Source: Deinococcus hopiensis KR-140 (lineage in GTDB: Bacteria; Deinococcota; Deinococci; Deinococcales; Deinococcaceae). From it: 64,000 nt of DNA. The notes beneath the pieces were generated by a model. That model did no database searches, was not told the DNA's origin, and worked only from the letters and a program-made list of their open reading frames with translations. Shown here piece after piece: positions 37,073-45,753 of the stretch (position 1 is its first letter; every line of letters begins with the position of its first letter). The translations under genes and the position numbers were made by a program. The stretch spans positions 310,001 to 374,000 of the forward strand of contig NZ_FWWU01000005.1 in the NCBI RefSeq assembly GCF_900176165.1, read 5' to 3'.

Positions 37073-38122
37073 TCACGCCGCTCCTCCTGCCGGGAAGCGC
37101 AGTGGGGCGAAGGACACCTGGTTGGCCGCCGCGCGCACCTCCTTCTGCCAGCGGGCGCGCACTTCGGGTGGGCCGAGTACCTGCACCGCCGAGCCCCAAC
37201 CCAGAATCCAGGCGAACACCTCATGGGGCAACTCTCGCTTCTCGTCTCGCACCTGCAGGCTCGTATCGATGGTGCCGTCTGGATTGAGGAACGGTTCGCT
37301 CAGCTGCGCGAACCCGCCCTCGAGGATCCGGTACGCCGCGTCGTGACGAAAGCGCAGGTGCACCGTGATGGCCGCTTCATCCGGTTCGCCTGTCCTCCCC
37401 CATACGCCGTGCACGTAGGCCTGTGGATCGAACGCTTCCGGAATGGAGTACTGCTCGCCTTCCAGAACGTGCAGGGCCCGCATGCGGGAGAGCCTGTAGG
37501 TGCGCACCGCGTGGTGGTACGTGGTTTCCCGGCCGATCAGGCACAGGTCGGCTGTCACGGGGTCCACTTCCACCAGGTAGATCTCGATGATATTCGTGCG
37601 GCGCGCGGCCGACCTGCCCGGCCGCAGGTACTCGAAGCGCAGGGGATGCCCGCCCATCCAGGCTGCGCAGACCCGCTCCAGATGAGGACGCTCGTGGGCC
37701 CGGCTTTTTCCGGCGTCTCCGAGGCTGCGCTGCAGGACTGGCTGGACCCGCTCCGGCAGCCAGTCGGTGAGTTGGGCCAGGGCGGCGAGCAGGTGTGGCC
37801 GCAGGACAGGGACGGCACCGGCCATCTGGCGGGCCGCGGCGTGCAGGCTGAGCACCGTGGTGGGGGACACCGTGGTGCGCTGGGTGCGCAGCAGGTAGCG
37901 GGGGGGACGGCCGGGCACACAGTGAAAGTCGTCCGGCTCGAGGCGTTCGAGGTCTTGGAGGTCCTGCTCGACGATTCGTTCGGCCTCCACCCGGTTCACT
38001 CCCTGGCGGCCCGCTTCGGGGAACAGGTGGGCGGCGAGGTCACGAACGGTCAGCGGCTCGCGGCGCAGCAGGCGCGCCGTGCGGAAGAGCCGCTCGGTCC
38101 GGGTGAAGTCCGTAGATGCCAT
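37073..38122 (-). CDS. WYL-domain transcription regulator
   Basis: 349 residues from ATG 38122 (MASTDFTRTERLFR); thirteen more residues are readable upstream. N-terminal winged helix: RLFRTARLLRREPLTVRDLA, AHLFPEAGRQGVNRVEAERI, VEQDLQDLERL (15-80). The WYL domain is at about 155-245 (PLRFEYLRPGRSAARRTNII, EIYLVEVDPVTADLCLIGRE, TYRLSRMRALHVLEGEQYSI) and is followed by the WCX extension (AITVHLRFRHDAAYRILEGG, VFAWILGWGSAVQVLGPPEV). WYL regulators bind nucleic-acid or nucleotide ligands and control defence and DNA-damage genes. No target gene is evident here. Confidence 0.85.
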   Translation of the reverse strand: MASTDFTRTERLFRTARLLRREPLTVRDLAAHLFPEAGRQGVNRVEAERIVEQDLQDLERLEPDDFHCVPGRPPRYLLRTQRTTVSPTTVLSLHAAARQMAGAVPVLRPHLLAALAQLTDWLPERVQPVLQRSLGDAGKSRAHERPHLERVCAAWMGGHPLRFEYLRPGRSAARRTNIIEIYLVEVDPVTADLCLIGRETTYHHAVRTYRLSRMRALHVLEGEQYSIPEAFDPQAYVHGVWGRTGEPDEAAITVHLRFRHDAAYRILEGGFAQLSEPFLNPDGTIDTSLQVRDEKRELPHEVFAWILGWGSAVQVLGPPEVRARWQKEVRAAANQVSFAPLRFPAGGAA

Positions 38123-38213
38123 ACGGGCAGTGTGCGGTGGGCGTGTCGCACTGCTGTCCAACAGTTGTTCAGGCGTGAGTCTGTAAAAGAAAATTTGAGC
38201 GGAGAATAGTCAA

Positions 38214-39389
38214 TTACAGGACTGTAGAAAGTGGGGCGTGGTGGAGGCGCCAGTTCTCCAGCCAGGGGTCAAGGCGGCCCTCGCAGAACGACTCCGCCTG
38301 TTCTGGACCGGGGGTATGCAGGACCCAGGTCAGATCGGTGGAGAGGCGCAGGAGTCCGTCGCCCGTCTGAACTGCACCTGGCCACCCCAGCGCGTCACGC
38401 AGGTCGCCCACCACGCGGCTGAGCGCCTTGCGCCGGGCGTTCTCGTCCCGGCCCGGCAGGTCCAGGGCATCCTGAACCCGCTCCCGTCTGAGCGTTCCCC
38501 CTTCGAGCAGCAGCACCAACAGCGCGGCTTCCGGACGCTGAGGCCGCAGGGGAAGCGCCTCACCGTGCATGCGAACCGTGACCGGGCCCTCAGCGTTTAC
38601 CTCCGCCGTCCACGGGGCGGGAGACACGGGATGAATATCCACGAGTGCGAACAGGGCCGGGAAGAGCCGCGCGGTCTCCCCCACCCACTCGGAGCGCATG
38701 TTTCTCGCGGCCAGGAGGTCACGCGCGTCCTCCTCGTGGCCCTGCGTGCGCAGCAGTTCCGCATGCACGACGGCCACCAGGTGCCCGTCGTCCCGGGTCA
38801 GCCCTCCGGCACGGTTCAGGGCTGCCTGCGCGCCTTCGTGGTCTCCCAGCATCAGGCGGATGGCGGCCACGCTGGCGAACACCCGGTGGTCTCCCCCTTC
38901 CGGGCCGAGCTGACCGGCCTGTCCCGCCGCGTCATACAGGGTAGAGAGCGCCTCGTCACAGCGCCCCCACAGGGCGAGGGTCCTCGCTTCCCCCAGCAGC
39001 GCCGCCACCCGGTCCTCCACCGAAAGGGCAAGTCGGAGTGCCTCCCGGTAAGCGTGCTGTGCCCTTGGATACTCCCCGTACGCGCGGTACACGCTGCCAA
39101 GACCACGCTGTACTGCCATGAGGTGCTGCCCGGTGCGGAACGGGCGCTGGGACAGGCACAGAAATGGGCTGGCAAGGAGAGCACCGTGCAGGTCGCCAAG
39201 TCGTTGGCAGATGATGCCGAGGTTCGACCAGGAATAAGGCCTGCCCCAGGGATCACCCGCGAATTCGGCGGCCGCCTGCGCGAACTCGGGCCGGGCAGAT
39301 ACTTCGCCATGGTGTTCATCGACGAAAGATTTGATTCTCTGGATCCCGAAGCCCTCGATCTCGCCATGGACTGCCTCACGCAACTGCAA
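38214..39389 (-). CDS. TPR protein with C-terminal winged-helix (BTAD-like regulator), N-terminus truncated
   Basis: 391 codons, but the first about 30 are antisense to an SbcC fragment, so the real N-terminus has been lost at about 39297. From there TPR-like repeats: PYSWSNLGIICQRLGDLHGA, HLMAVQRGLGSVYRAYGEYP, RAQHAYREALRLALSVEDRV, AALLGEARTLALWGRCDEAL, VFASVAAIRLMLGDHEGAQA (about 50-235). The last 130 residues carry a winged helix of the BTAD/OmpR sort (LPLRPQRPEAALLVLLLEGG, RERVQDALDLPGRDENARRK, ALSRVVGDLRDAL). Proteins of this kind are transcription regulators sensing partners through TPRs. Usually an extra N-terminal ATPase or TPR domain precedes, so this copy may be non-functional. Confidence 0.6.
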   Translation of the reverse strand: MQLREAVHGEIEGFGIQRIKSFVDEHHGEVSARPEFAQAAAEFAGDPWGRPYSWSNLGIICQRLGDLHGALLASPFLCLSQRPFRTGQHLMAVQRGLGSVYRAYGEYPRAQHAYREALRLALSVEDRVAALLGEARTLALWGRCDEALSTLYDAAGQAGQLGPEGGDHRVFASVAAIRLMLGDHEGAQAALNRAGGLTRDDGHLVAVVHAELLRTQGHEEDARDLLAARNMRSEWVGETARLFPALFALVDIHPVSPAPWTAEVNAEGPVTVRMHGEALPLRPQRPEAALLVLLLEGGTLRRERVQDALDLPGRDENARRKALSRVVGDLRDALGWPGAVQTGDGLLRLSTDLTWVLHTPGPEQAESFCEGRLDPWLENWRLHHAPLSTVL

Positions 39390-39479
39390 GACAGTGGCCG
39401 TCTGGTGGGCGTGACCTCACAGGTGCAGGAGCTTCAGCAGCACATCCCGGCCCAGCTGGAAATCACCCCGTCTCCGTAA
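39297..39479 (+). pseudogene. sbcC: C-terminal fragment of SbcC/Rad50-type ATPase
   Basis: Plus frame gives YFAMVFIDERFDSLDPEALD, LAMDCLTQLQDSGRLVGVTS, QVQELQQHIPAQLEI and stop: Walker B (VFIDE), D-loop (SLDPEALD) and the terminal strand of SbcC. The remaining 900 or more residues are missing. It replaces the start of the TPR gene on the opposite strand. It is not derived from the pair at 61-64 kb in an obvious way, since that ORF is of YhaN type. Confidence 0.75.
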
Positions 39480-39769
39480 GGCAGCCAAGTGCGGTTCGTG
39501 GTGCTGTAGTTTCGCAGAGCACCCGCCGCATGTTCGTCAGGTGCCCGTCGAGCACCACATTGTTCCTTCAACACCCAGTTGAACGGCATCTCTGGAGTCG
39601 CTCTCCTTGCAGGCATACAGACCGGCAGTCCGTCATCTGGGAAAAGCAATGGGGGTAAGCCGAACGGCACATGAATGCCCCGGACTCTAAAAGTAAACTT
39701 GTTCTTCCCGCGCACCACACACGCCGAGTGATCCCTTAAGAGCCCCTCAACGCCGCCCCCGGAGGTTTC

Positions 39770-40402
39770 ATGGCGACGACGGAACGCATGACGGTCACCA
39801 AAGCCCTGAGCGAACTCAAGCTGCTCGACAAGCGCATTACCAAGCTCGTCGATGACACGACCTTCGTCACCCACGCCATCGGTAGTGACCCGCCCCGCGA
39901 AGCGCGCAGCCTCGCGGAATTCGGCGCCCGTTCCAAAGCGAACTACCAGGGAGCGCGTGACCTGATGCGCCGCCGGGCGGCCATCAAGGCGGCCGTCGTA
40001 CAGAGCAATGCTGGCACGACCCTCGAAGTGGCGGGGCGCACGTACGTCGTCGCGGAAGCCATCGAGCGTAAAGCCAGTGTGGCGTACGAGAATCGGCTGA
40101 TAACGCGGTTGCGCACCGACCTTGCCCGCGCCCGGCAGGAGGTGGAACGCGAGAACGAACGCGCGAAGAGTCGCCTCGACAGCCAGGCCCAGGCCCTGCT
40201 CGGCAAGGAGAACGCCCGGGGTGCGGAGTACGAAGCGCTGTACAAGAGCTTTATGGACCGCAACGCGCCGAAGCTCGTGGATCCCCTCGACGCGCAACAG
40301 GAGGTCGAGACCCTCGAGCGGGACGTGGACGACTTCCTCGCGGAGGTGGACCAGGCGCTGAGCGTGAGCAACGCCCTGACCCAGATTGACGTGCAGTACT
40401 GA
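39770..40402 (+). CDS. coiled-coil hypothetical protein
   Basis: 210 residues; ATG preceded by GGAGG. Pattern: VTKALSELKLLDKRITKLVD at the N-terminus, SLAEFGARSKANYQGARDLM, RRRAAIKAAVVQSNAGTTLE, then a long helix (LARARQEVERENERAKSRLD, EVETLERDVDDFLAEVDQAL). It is soluble and highly charged. The look is that of a phage tail or structural protein but I cannot name a family. Single gene, no obvious partner; a small inverted repeat lies 47 bases after it. Confidence 0.62.
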   Translation: MATTERMTVTKALSELKLLDKRITKLVDDTTFVTHAIGSDPPREARSLAEFGARSKANYQGARDLMRRRAAIKAAVVQSNAGTTLEVAGRTYVVAEAIERKASVAYENRLITRLRTDLARARQEVERENERAKSRLDSQAQALLGKENARGAEYEALYKSFMDRNAPKLVDPLDAQQEVETLERDVDDFLAEVDQALSVSNALTQIDVQY

Positions 40403-40448
40403 ATCCCATGGGCTTGTCGCTCGAACAGCATGCGAAGTAGACCGCTCA

Positions 40449-40468
40449 GACCACGGGGACACGTGGTC
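40449..40468. promoter_or_regulatory. inverted repeat GACCACG-N6-CGTGGTC
   Basis: Perfect 7-bp arms after the coiled-coil gene; no T-run, so an operator for the following gene is as likely as a terminator. Confidence 0.35.
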
Positions 40469-40705
40469 ACGCTGTAACCTCATGTCGAATTGACTTGACT
40501 CAACATCTGCAGGAAGGGTCCGCGCCGTGAAGGGCGGTTCCGAACTCAAAGGTGAACGCGTCAAAGTTCAGGTGTCACAGGTTTCAAGCGTCTTCTGCTG
40601 AACGCTCAACTGGAAAGTCTGAACGCTCGACCAAACCCTGGATGGGTGGTGAACACGGACCCGGTCTCTCCGGCACGCGACCCCCAGGCTGAACGGCAAG
40701 CAACT

Positions 40706-40733
40706 CCCCGTCTGAGAAGGCGGGGCTTCTTCT
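40706..40733 (+). terminator. terminator-like hairpin in the leader of the YbjN-like gene
   Basis: CCCCG, 10-base loop, CGGGG followed by CTTCTTCT, 20 bases before the ATG at 40754. Either a terminator of an upstream transcript or an attenuator of the downstream gene. Confidence 0.5.
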
Positions 40734-40753
40734 CCCCTCTTTCAGGAGCTGCA

Positions 40754-41200
40754 ATGCGTGATCTCCCCCATCCTTCAAGTGGCCCCGAACTGCCCCTCTG
40801 GAATTCCTATGCCTGTGAAGTCATCACGTTCCTGACCGAAGAGGGCTACGAGGCCTCCCTCGACGATGAAGGAGACGTCTTTTTCGTCCATGACGGGCTG
40901 CCGTGCGTGATCTCCACCTGGGAGGCAGACCCAGCGTATTTCCGCCTGGCGTCCTTGTCCCTTCGGACCATCGAGAACGAATCAGACCGCTTCCGGGTAT
41001 ACGAGGCGGCCACTTACGTCCATAACCACTTCAAGATGGGACGCATTCTCGTGGATGACCATGAGGTCTTTGCGGACGTCACGGCTTTCCTGCCGTCAGA
41101 AGGGACGTGGCGGGATGTGTTCTACCGTCACCTGCGCGCCCTGCTGGTGATCTCGGCGAGCTTTTTGGAGCACATGCGCGCGCAGTGGGAAGCGCAGTAA
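40754..41200 (+). CDS. YbjN-domain protein
   Basis: 148 residues from ATG 40754, preceded by AGGAG; the frame is open upstream but without a ribosome site. VITFLTEEGYEASLDDEGDV, FFVHDGLPCVISTWEADPAY, FRLASLSLRTIENESDR, YVHNHFKMGRILVDDHEVFA and DVTAFLPSEGTWRDVFYRHL fit the YbjN fold, related to type III secretion chaperones. Such small proteins act as chaperones or suppressors in stress responses; its client here is unknown. Standalone gene. Confidence 0.7.
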   Translation: MRDLPHPSSGPELPLWNSYACEVITFLTEEGYEASLDDEGDVFFVHDGLPCVISTWEADPAYFRLASLSLRTIENESDRFRVYEAATYVHNHFKMGRILVDDHEVFADVTAFLPSEGTWRDVFYRHLRALLVISASFLEHMRAQWEAQ

Positions 41201-41506
41201 CGGGGAGACGGAGACCTCTCAACACACTCCAGACAGCATGACCTGACAGTGGATGAATGCCATGCAGAAAACAAATCAAGGCGGCCTTTCAGCCACCTTC
41301 TTAGCTCTGAGATGCAGCAGTACGCCTGAGGCCCAGGTCACCTTCTGGGTGATAGAGCTTGGCCAAGGTGGCTCACTGGAACCCCTGAGGGCCAGGGAAG
41401 TGAGGCTCTGTCGCAACCTGGACGTTGAGTCGTCTACACGGGAATTCGTTGTCCTGAGCAGTAAAAATCCGCCTGTTGGCCGAGCGTTCTTACGCGTAAG
41501 AACAAT
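41201..41506. other. intergenic region, no gene seen
   Basis: Between the YbjN-like gene and the 3' end of parB. No supported frame, repeat or strong hairpin. Confidence 0.5.
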
Positions 41507-42397
41507 TCAGTCACCGAGCGCGTTGCGCACTGCTTCTGGCATTTTTGCCAACCAGCGGTCCAAGGCCTTGCGGGCGTCGGGATCGAGAGCACTGATGAAC
41601 CGAGTGCTGCCCAGTACCCGCGCCACGCGCAGGGCCTCCGGAACCTTTTCTTTGCCTTTTGCTTCTCCCAGACGTTTGATCTCCGCCTGAATCTCCTGTC
41701 GGCCTGCTCCTGTCTGAGCCAGGGCAACAAGGGCGGCGTGATGTTCATCAGGTGCCGCCACGATGATCGACCCCAACGTGAACGGCAGGCCAGCCCGCAC
41801 CGCTTCCAGCACCACAGACGGCCATTTCAGGATGCGGAGTTTGTTCTTTGCGAAGGAGGTCCAGTTTTCCCCCAGAGGAGCGAACGCAGATTCCAGGGCG
41901 GCATGCTCCTCACCCGGCTCCCCACGCAGAAGCTGCATGAGTCGGGCACGCGCGTCCTCGCGGGGCAGGCCCAGCACCGAGGCGACCAGGTCGAGCTTGG
42001 CATCCACCTCGTCCACCGTGTTGAGGTCCTCCCGCTGCAGGTTTTCGACGAGGGCCATCCGCTGGGCTTCCCTGTCCGTCAATTCCCGCACGACCACGGG
42101 CACCTCCGTGAGGCCGGCCCGTTGCGCCGCTCGCCAGCGGCGCTCTCCGGCGACAATCTCATGCCCGACGTCCACAGGCCGCACAAGGAGAGGTTGAAGC
42201 ACGCCCTCCCGGCGGACGCTCTCGGCCAGGCTCTCCAGCCCCGCCTCGTCAAACGCCCGCCGGGGCTGTTGGCTGCCCGGCCGGAGTGCGTCCACCGGGA
42301 GATGGTGAACCGGGGAGGTGCCAGGCTGCGTCAGGTCTGCCGCGCCAGCCAGGAGTCCGGCCAGATTGCGTTGACGTTCCGGCCGCTTCCGGGTCAT
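41507..42397 (-). CDS. parB: ParB-family partition protein
   Basis: 296 residues; ATG overlaps the parA stop (ATGA). The N-terminal nuclease-like/CTPase domain reads LPVDALRPGSQQPRRAFDEA, GLESLAESVRREGVLQPLLV, GHEIVAGERRWRAAQRAGLT (GERRxRA CTP motif, about residues 82-96), EAQRMALVENLQREDLNTVD. A helix-turn-helix follows (DEVDAKLDLVASVLGLPREDA) and a C-terminal dimerisation region. It loads on parS and slides as a clamp to segregate the plasmid. Only intact parB in the window, so this pair must serve the whole composite replicon unless others lie outside. Confidence 0.92.
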   Translation of the reverse strand: MTRKRPERQRNLAGLLAGAADLTQPGTSPVHHLPVDALRPGSQQPRRAFDEAGLESLAESVRREGVLQPLLVRPVDVGHEIVAGERRWRAAQRAGLTEVPVVVRELTDREAQRMALVENLQREDLNTVDEVDAKLDLVASVLGLPREDARARLMQLLRGEPGEEHAALESAFAPLGENWTSFAKNKLRILKWPSVVLEAVRAGLPFTLGSIIVAAPDEHHAALVALAQTGAGRQEIQAEIKRLGEAKGKEKVPEALRVARVLGSTRFISALDPDARKALDRWLAKMPEAVRNALGD

Positions 42398-43161
42398 GCG
42401 GGACCGCCGTACGGAAGGTCCACCGCCTGCGCGATATCTGCAGTCAGGGTCTGAATGTCACGGTGAACCGGACTGTTCGGCGCGTAGACGCCCACTGGGG
42501 CACCCTGAGCCGTGGAGTCCAGCCAGACAGCCTCCCGCTGTGGCACCGGCGTCGCGAGGGGGGAGAGGTTCGCCCGCAGGTCGGCAAGCACCTCGCGGTC
42601 GTGCAGACGACGCGCGTCGTAGAAGGTAGGGACGTACATCGCGACGGTGAGGTCGGGACGAACCTCCCTGTACTCCGTAAACGCCTCCTGCAGGCCGGGC
42701 AGGGCGTCCAGACCCTTTTGCCGGGTGGGGACGGGCACGATCATGCGGTCGGCCGCGAGCGCGCCGAGAATGGCGAGCTGACCCAGCGAGGGAGGGGAGT
42801 CGATGAGAACCAGGTCGTACCGGTCCGCCACGCCCTCCAGCGCACGGCGCAATCTGGTCTGGGCGCCGACCCGGCCCATCATCTGACTCTCGGCGAGGGC
42901 AAGTCCCACATGCGCCGGGATGAGGTGCAGGCCGTGAACCTCCGTGGGGTGGGGGAGAGGAAGGCCGTCGACAGCGACGGAATAGACTGTCGCCGCGCGG
43001 ACGACGCCCGTGACTCCAAGCCACCCTGTCAGGTTGGCCTGAGGGTCAAGGTCGATCAGCAGAACGCGTAGACCAGAACGGGCCAGCTCATGCCCGACGT
43101 TCAGCGTGAGGCTGGTCTTCCCCGCGCCGCCCGCGTGGTTGAACACAGTGAGGGTGATCAC
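42394..43161 (-). CDS. parA: ParA-family partition ATPase
   Basis: 255 residues from GTG 43161. Deviant Walker A VFNHAGGAGKTSLTLN (Lys-less first position replaced by NHAGG, GKT at 14-16), Walker A-prime VLLIDLDPQANLTGWLGV (35-52), Walker B YDLVLIDSPPSLGQLAILG (about 112-130). Short N-terminus without HTH, so type Ib-like or chromosome-like. It forms an operon with parB and is preceded, 36 bases upstream of its start, by a perfect 18-bp inverted repeat. Confidence 0.92.
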   Translation of the reverse strand: MITLTVFNHAGGAGKTSLTLNVGHELARSGLRVLLIDLDPQANLTGWLGVTGVVRAATVYSVAVDGLPLPHPTEVHGLHLIPAHVGLALAESQMMGRVGAQTRLRRALEGVADRYDLVLIDSPPSLGQLAILGALAADRMIVPVPTRQKGLDALPGLQEAFTEYREVRPDLTVAMYVPTFYDARRLHDREVLADLRANLSPLATPVPQREAVWLDSTAQGAPVGVYAPNSPVHRDIQTLTADIAQAVDLPYGGPA

Positions 43162-43197
43162 GGGGAGACGATACCGCGCCAGAACAGGAAGAGCATC

Positions 43198-43241
43198 CGT
43201 AACTGCACAGCACGATGTTCCGCTCGTGCTGTGCAGTTACG
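43198..43241. promoter_or_regulatory. 18-bp perfect inverted repeat upstream of parAB (centromere or operator)
   Basis: CGTAACTGCACAGCACGA, spacer TGTTCCGC, then the exact complement. By position it is either the parS centromere bound by ParB or the operator where ParA/ParB represses its own operon. Stem stability would also allow a leader RNA hairpin. It is the only such repeat near intact par genes. Confidence 0.7.
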
Positions 43242-43560
43242 TCATGGGTAGGTTTTCGGCCATCACAATGCCGGGTCGGGCACATATACCGTGTGAGATG
43301 CGTCAAGTCCCGTGATCGTGCATTGGACTTCTGAAAGCTCAGGGCACTGCTCGAGCCACGACATCTCCTCACAGCTTCCCCTCTTTCTCAGCACACCGAC
43401 AGCCAGAATGGGAAGTCGTGGGTGTTCTCCGTCCTGGCCCTTCTGGCGACGTGCGGACTGGCGACCAACGCGGCTGAGGACCGCCTGTGCCGCCCTCGAT
43501 CTTTCAAGCTAAAATGATCAACTCACCCGAGATAGCCCCATTTTTTGGGCTCTGCCTTCT
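43242..43560. other. intergenic region, no gene seen
   Basis: Between the parAB control region and the DUF2075 relic. No supported frame. The end (about 43500-43560) may still be degraded coding sequence of the relic. Confidence 0.4.
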
Positions 43561-44070
43561 ATGGAGGTGTACGTCACGCGGGACTTGGAGGATGCCAAAA
43601 CGTATGTGCGGGCCCGGTGTGAAGGAGCCGAGGACAAACGCTACGGGCTGCTGGCGTCCAGCAAAGCCAGCAACCTCAAACAGATAAGCTTGGACACCTG
43701 GAATCAGGGGGTGAAGGCTTACCAGGCTGGCACGTGGTTTAACATCCAGCGTCCGATCCCAAGTCCTGCTGTCAGCTCACCCGCATCGCGTCGGAGTTCG
43801 TATGCCAGGGGCTCGAGCTGGATTTTCCCATCCTCTGTTGGAGCAGTGACCTGAATGGACGGGGACGGGGCCTGGAACTCCCCTACACCCCGTGCCCCTA
43901 CAGCAGGCAGGCGGGCGCCGGAAAACCCTCACCAGCTCCGCCTGAATTCCTACCGGGTGCTTCTCTCTCGAGGTCGAGACGGCCTGATCCTGTACGTCCC
44001 CCAGCGACCCACCCTTGACGTCACCTACGCGTACTTCCAGGCAAGAAGCTGCCTTAGAAGCTTGAAGTAG
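43561..44070 (+). pseudogene. DUF2075 helicase-like C-terminal relic
   Basis: Plus frames combined read EDAKTYVRARCEGAEDKRYG, LLASSKASNLKQ, GTWFNIQRP in one frame; SCCQLTRIASEFVCQGLELD, FPILCWSSDLNGRG in the second; and LRLNSYRVLLSRGRDGLILY, VPQRPTLDVTYAYFQ in the third. This is the end of a DUF2075 (schlafen-type AAA ATPase) protein with the N-terminal ATPase motifs missing and at least two frameshifts (near 43760 and 43920). Such genes are frequent in defence islands. Its end overlaps, antisense, the end of the glycosylase-like gene. Confidence 0.78.
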
Positions 44071-44809
44071 GCCCATTAAAGGAGAGCGGAGTGGCTCCCT
44101 GGAGTGTGGGACTCTTTGGCAGAGAACGGAGCCACCGGGGTCCACGAGCGTCAAAGGCGTGTTGAGCCAATTGCTGCGCCAGTTCCAACGTGGAGAGCAG
44201 GTGCGCCCGCCGTTCCGGGTGTCCGTTGAGAGCCAAGCCGCTCGCGTGCCAGGTCGACAGGGTGGTGAGCGCAGGAAACTCCGCCGCAAGGCCTGACCAA
44301 CCGACCGCAGCAGGTCGCCCGAACGTCACGACAACACGAAGGTCTGGCAACAAGGCCAGCAGTGCGTGCAGATGCCCTCGGCCCTGCACAATCTCACTCG
44401 GTTGCACAGGTCGAATGCTATTTCCATTCCCGACGTACCAGGGCACGATGTTCCAGGACATCAGCCAGTCCCGATTGACGCCCGCCTGCTGCGTCAAGGT
44501 AAAGACGGTTTGGGCGGTGAGGTCGTTGTTGTCCATGCTGACGAACCCGCTGCCTCCCAAATGTTGGGACGCTTTCGGGCCTGGTGCTTCGAGCAAGTAC
44601 AGGATTCTCGCGTGAATGCCGCCCCCTACAGGATCAAGGTCTGGAATGTTCAGCCCCTGCTCGTGAATTTGCTTCCGCAAGTCCTGCACGTATTCACTCA
44701 GCGGCGCATGGTGTGGCGCTTGAAGCAGTTGCCGCCGGTGTTCCAAGTGCTCGGGCTGGGCAAGCTGCCGAGGCTCCTTCGGATAGGGAACGAGGGGAGG
44801 GGACGTCAT
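44054..44809 (-). CDS. uracil-DNA glycosylase-like protein
   Basis: 251 residues. Layout of the UDG superfamily: ARILYLLEAPGPKASQHLGG (motif A with EAPG, about residues 68-87), SGFVSMDNNDLTAQTVFTLT, SWNIVPWYVG, LLPDLRVVVTFGRPAAVGWS, and motif B near STWHASGLALNGHPERRAHL (His followed by AS rather than PS). It would remove uracil or related lesions, or recognise modified bases. Motif A lacks the first Gly of the usual GEAPG, so the exact family is not assigned. It faces the DUF2075 relic tail to tail. Confidence 0.68.
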   Translation of the reverse strand: MTSPPLVPYPKEPRQLAQPEHLEHRRQLLQAPHHAPLSEYVQDLRKQIHEQGLNIPDLDPVGGGIHARILYLLEAPGPKASQHLGGSGFVSMDNNDLTAQTVFTLTQQAGVNRDWLMSWNIVPWYVGNGNSIRPVQPSEIVQGRGHLHALLALLPDLRVVVTFGRPAAVGWSGLAAEFPALTTLSTWHASGLALNGHPERRAHLLSTLELAQQLAQHAFDARGPRWLRSLPKSPTLQGATPLSFNGPTSSF

Positions 44810-45176
44810 GCTTCAGCTTATGTCGCCCCTGCGCTGAGCACGGACCACTTTGCCCATAAGTCATCCCATAAAAGAAGGCGACCCGGAGGCCGCCTTGATT
44901 TGTTCAAAAAAGGTCTATATTCACCCCTTGTCCAATTCTGCAGTTGGAAGGCCAGAAGTTGCGCTCCTGTACTTCAGGAGTGGCCTGAAGTGCTGGGGGA
45001 ACATCACGGCACTGGCGTCGGCGCACGTCAATTAGAACAGTGCGATTTGTGTGCCTTCCCGCTCCAGTTCCGTCAGGGCGGCGACGCGCAGAACTCCAGG
45101 TTCAGACTAATCAGTCCCGGCAGTCACAGAGAACATAGGTTCTTGCCGTTATCCTGATCACCCTCAAGGAGGCCGT
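44810..45176. other. intergenic region with a hairpin
   Basis: No gene supported. AAGGCG-acccggaggc-CGCCTT at about 44876-44897 followed by GATTTGTT may terminate or attenuate. Promoters of the glycosylase-like (minus) and cupin (plus) genes should lie here. Confidence 0.4.
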
Positions 45177-45494
45177 ATGACGTCCGAACCGGGTGACCAG
45201 GTAGGAACGCGACTCATGTTTGAAAACGAGCGGATCCGGGTGTGGGATCTGGCGCTCGCTCCTGGCGAGGCGCTGGAAGCGCACGTTCACCGCCGTGATT
45301 TCTGCTTCATCGTGGTGCAGGGAGGCCATCTACAACACGTCCACCCGACCGATCCAGCTCAGAGCCAGGACGTGCAGTATGAGGCGGACCAGGTCGTGTT
45401 CCTCGAAGCAGGGCAAGGCTTGCTGCACCACAAACTGGTCAACGTAGGGGAGAAGTCCTATCGCAACTTCGTCATCGAGCTCAAGGACACCTGA
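45177..45494 (+). CDS. small cupin-domain protein
   Basis: 105 residues, ATG after AAGGAGG. RIRVWDLALAPGEALEAHVH, RRDFCFIVVQGGHLQHVHPT, EADQVVFLEAGQGLLHHKLV, NVGEKSYRNFVIEL: cupin motif 1 with H-x-H-x-x-x-x-E partly kept (AHVHRRD, no Glu) and motif 2 with His. A single beta-barrel domain. Substrate cannot be told; small cupins of this length bind metal and sugars or act as isomerases. Single gene. Confidence 0.78.
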   Translation: MTSEPGDQVGTRLMFENERIRVWDLALAPGEALEAHVHRRDFCFIVVQGGHLQHVHPTDPAQSQDVQYEADQVVFLEAGQGLLHHKLVNVGEKSYRNFVIELKDT

Positions 45495-45753
45495 GGACCT
45501 GCTGGATGGGCGATGTCCTTTGCGAGAACCGTTGAGATCCGAGGGTTCCTGTTTACAACTGCCTGCATGGGAGAGGTGTCGCTGGTCTCCGTGGCGGGTC
45601 TGAAGAGCCGCTGCAGTGTGCCCCCGGTCATGTTCGTTTCCGATACGTCCGCTCGCCTGACATACGTTGTGTCGGCTCAGCACGCAATTGGGCGTCATGC
45701 GGACCCGTTGCAAATCCACAGCACGTTTCCCTGAGACGTGCGATCCTACCCTC

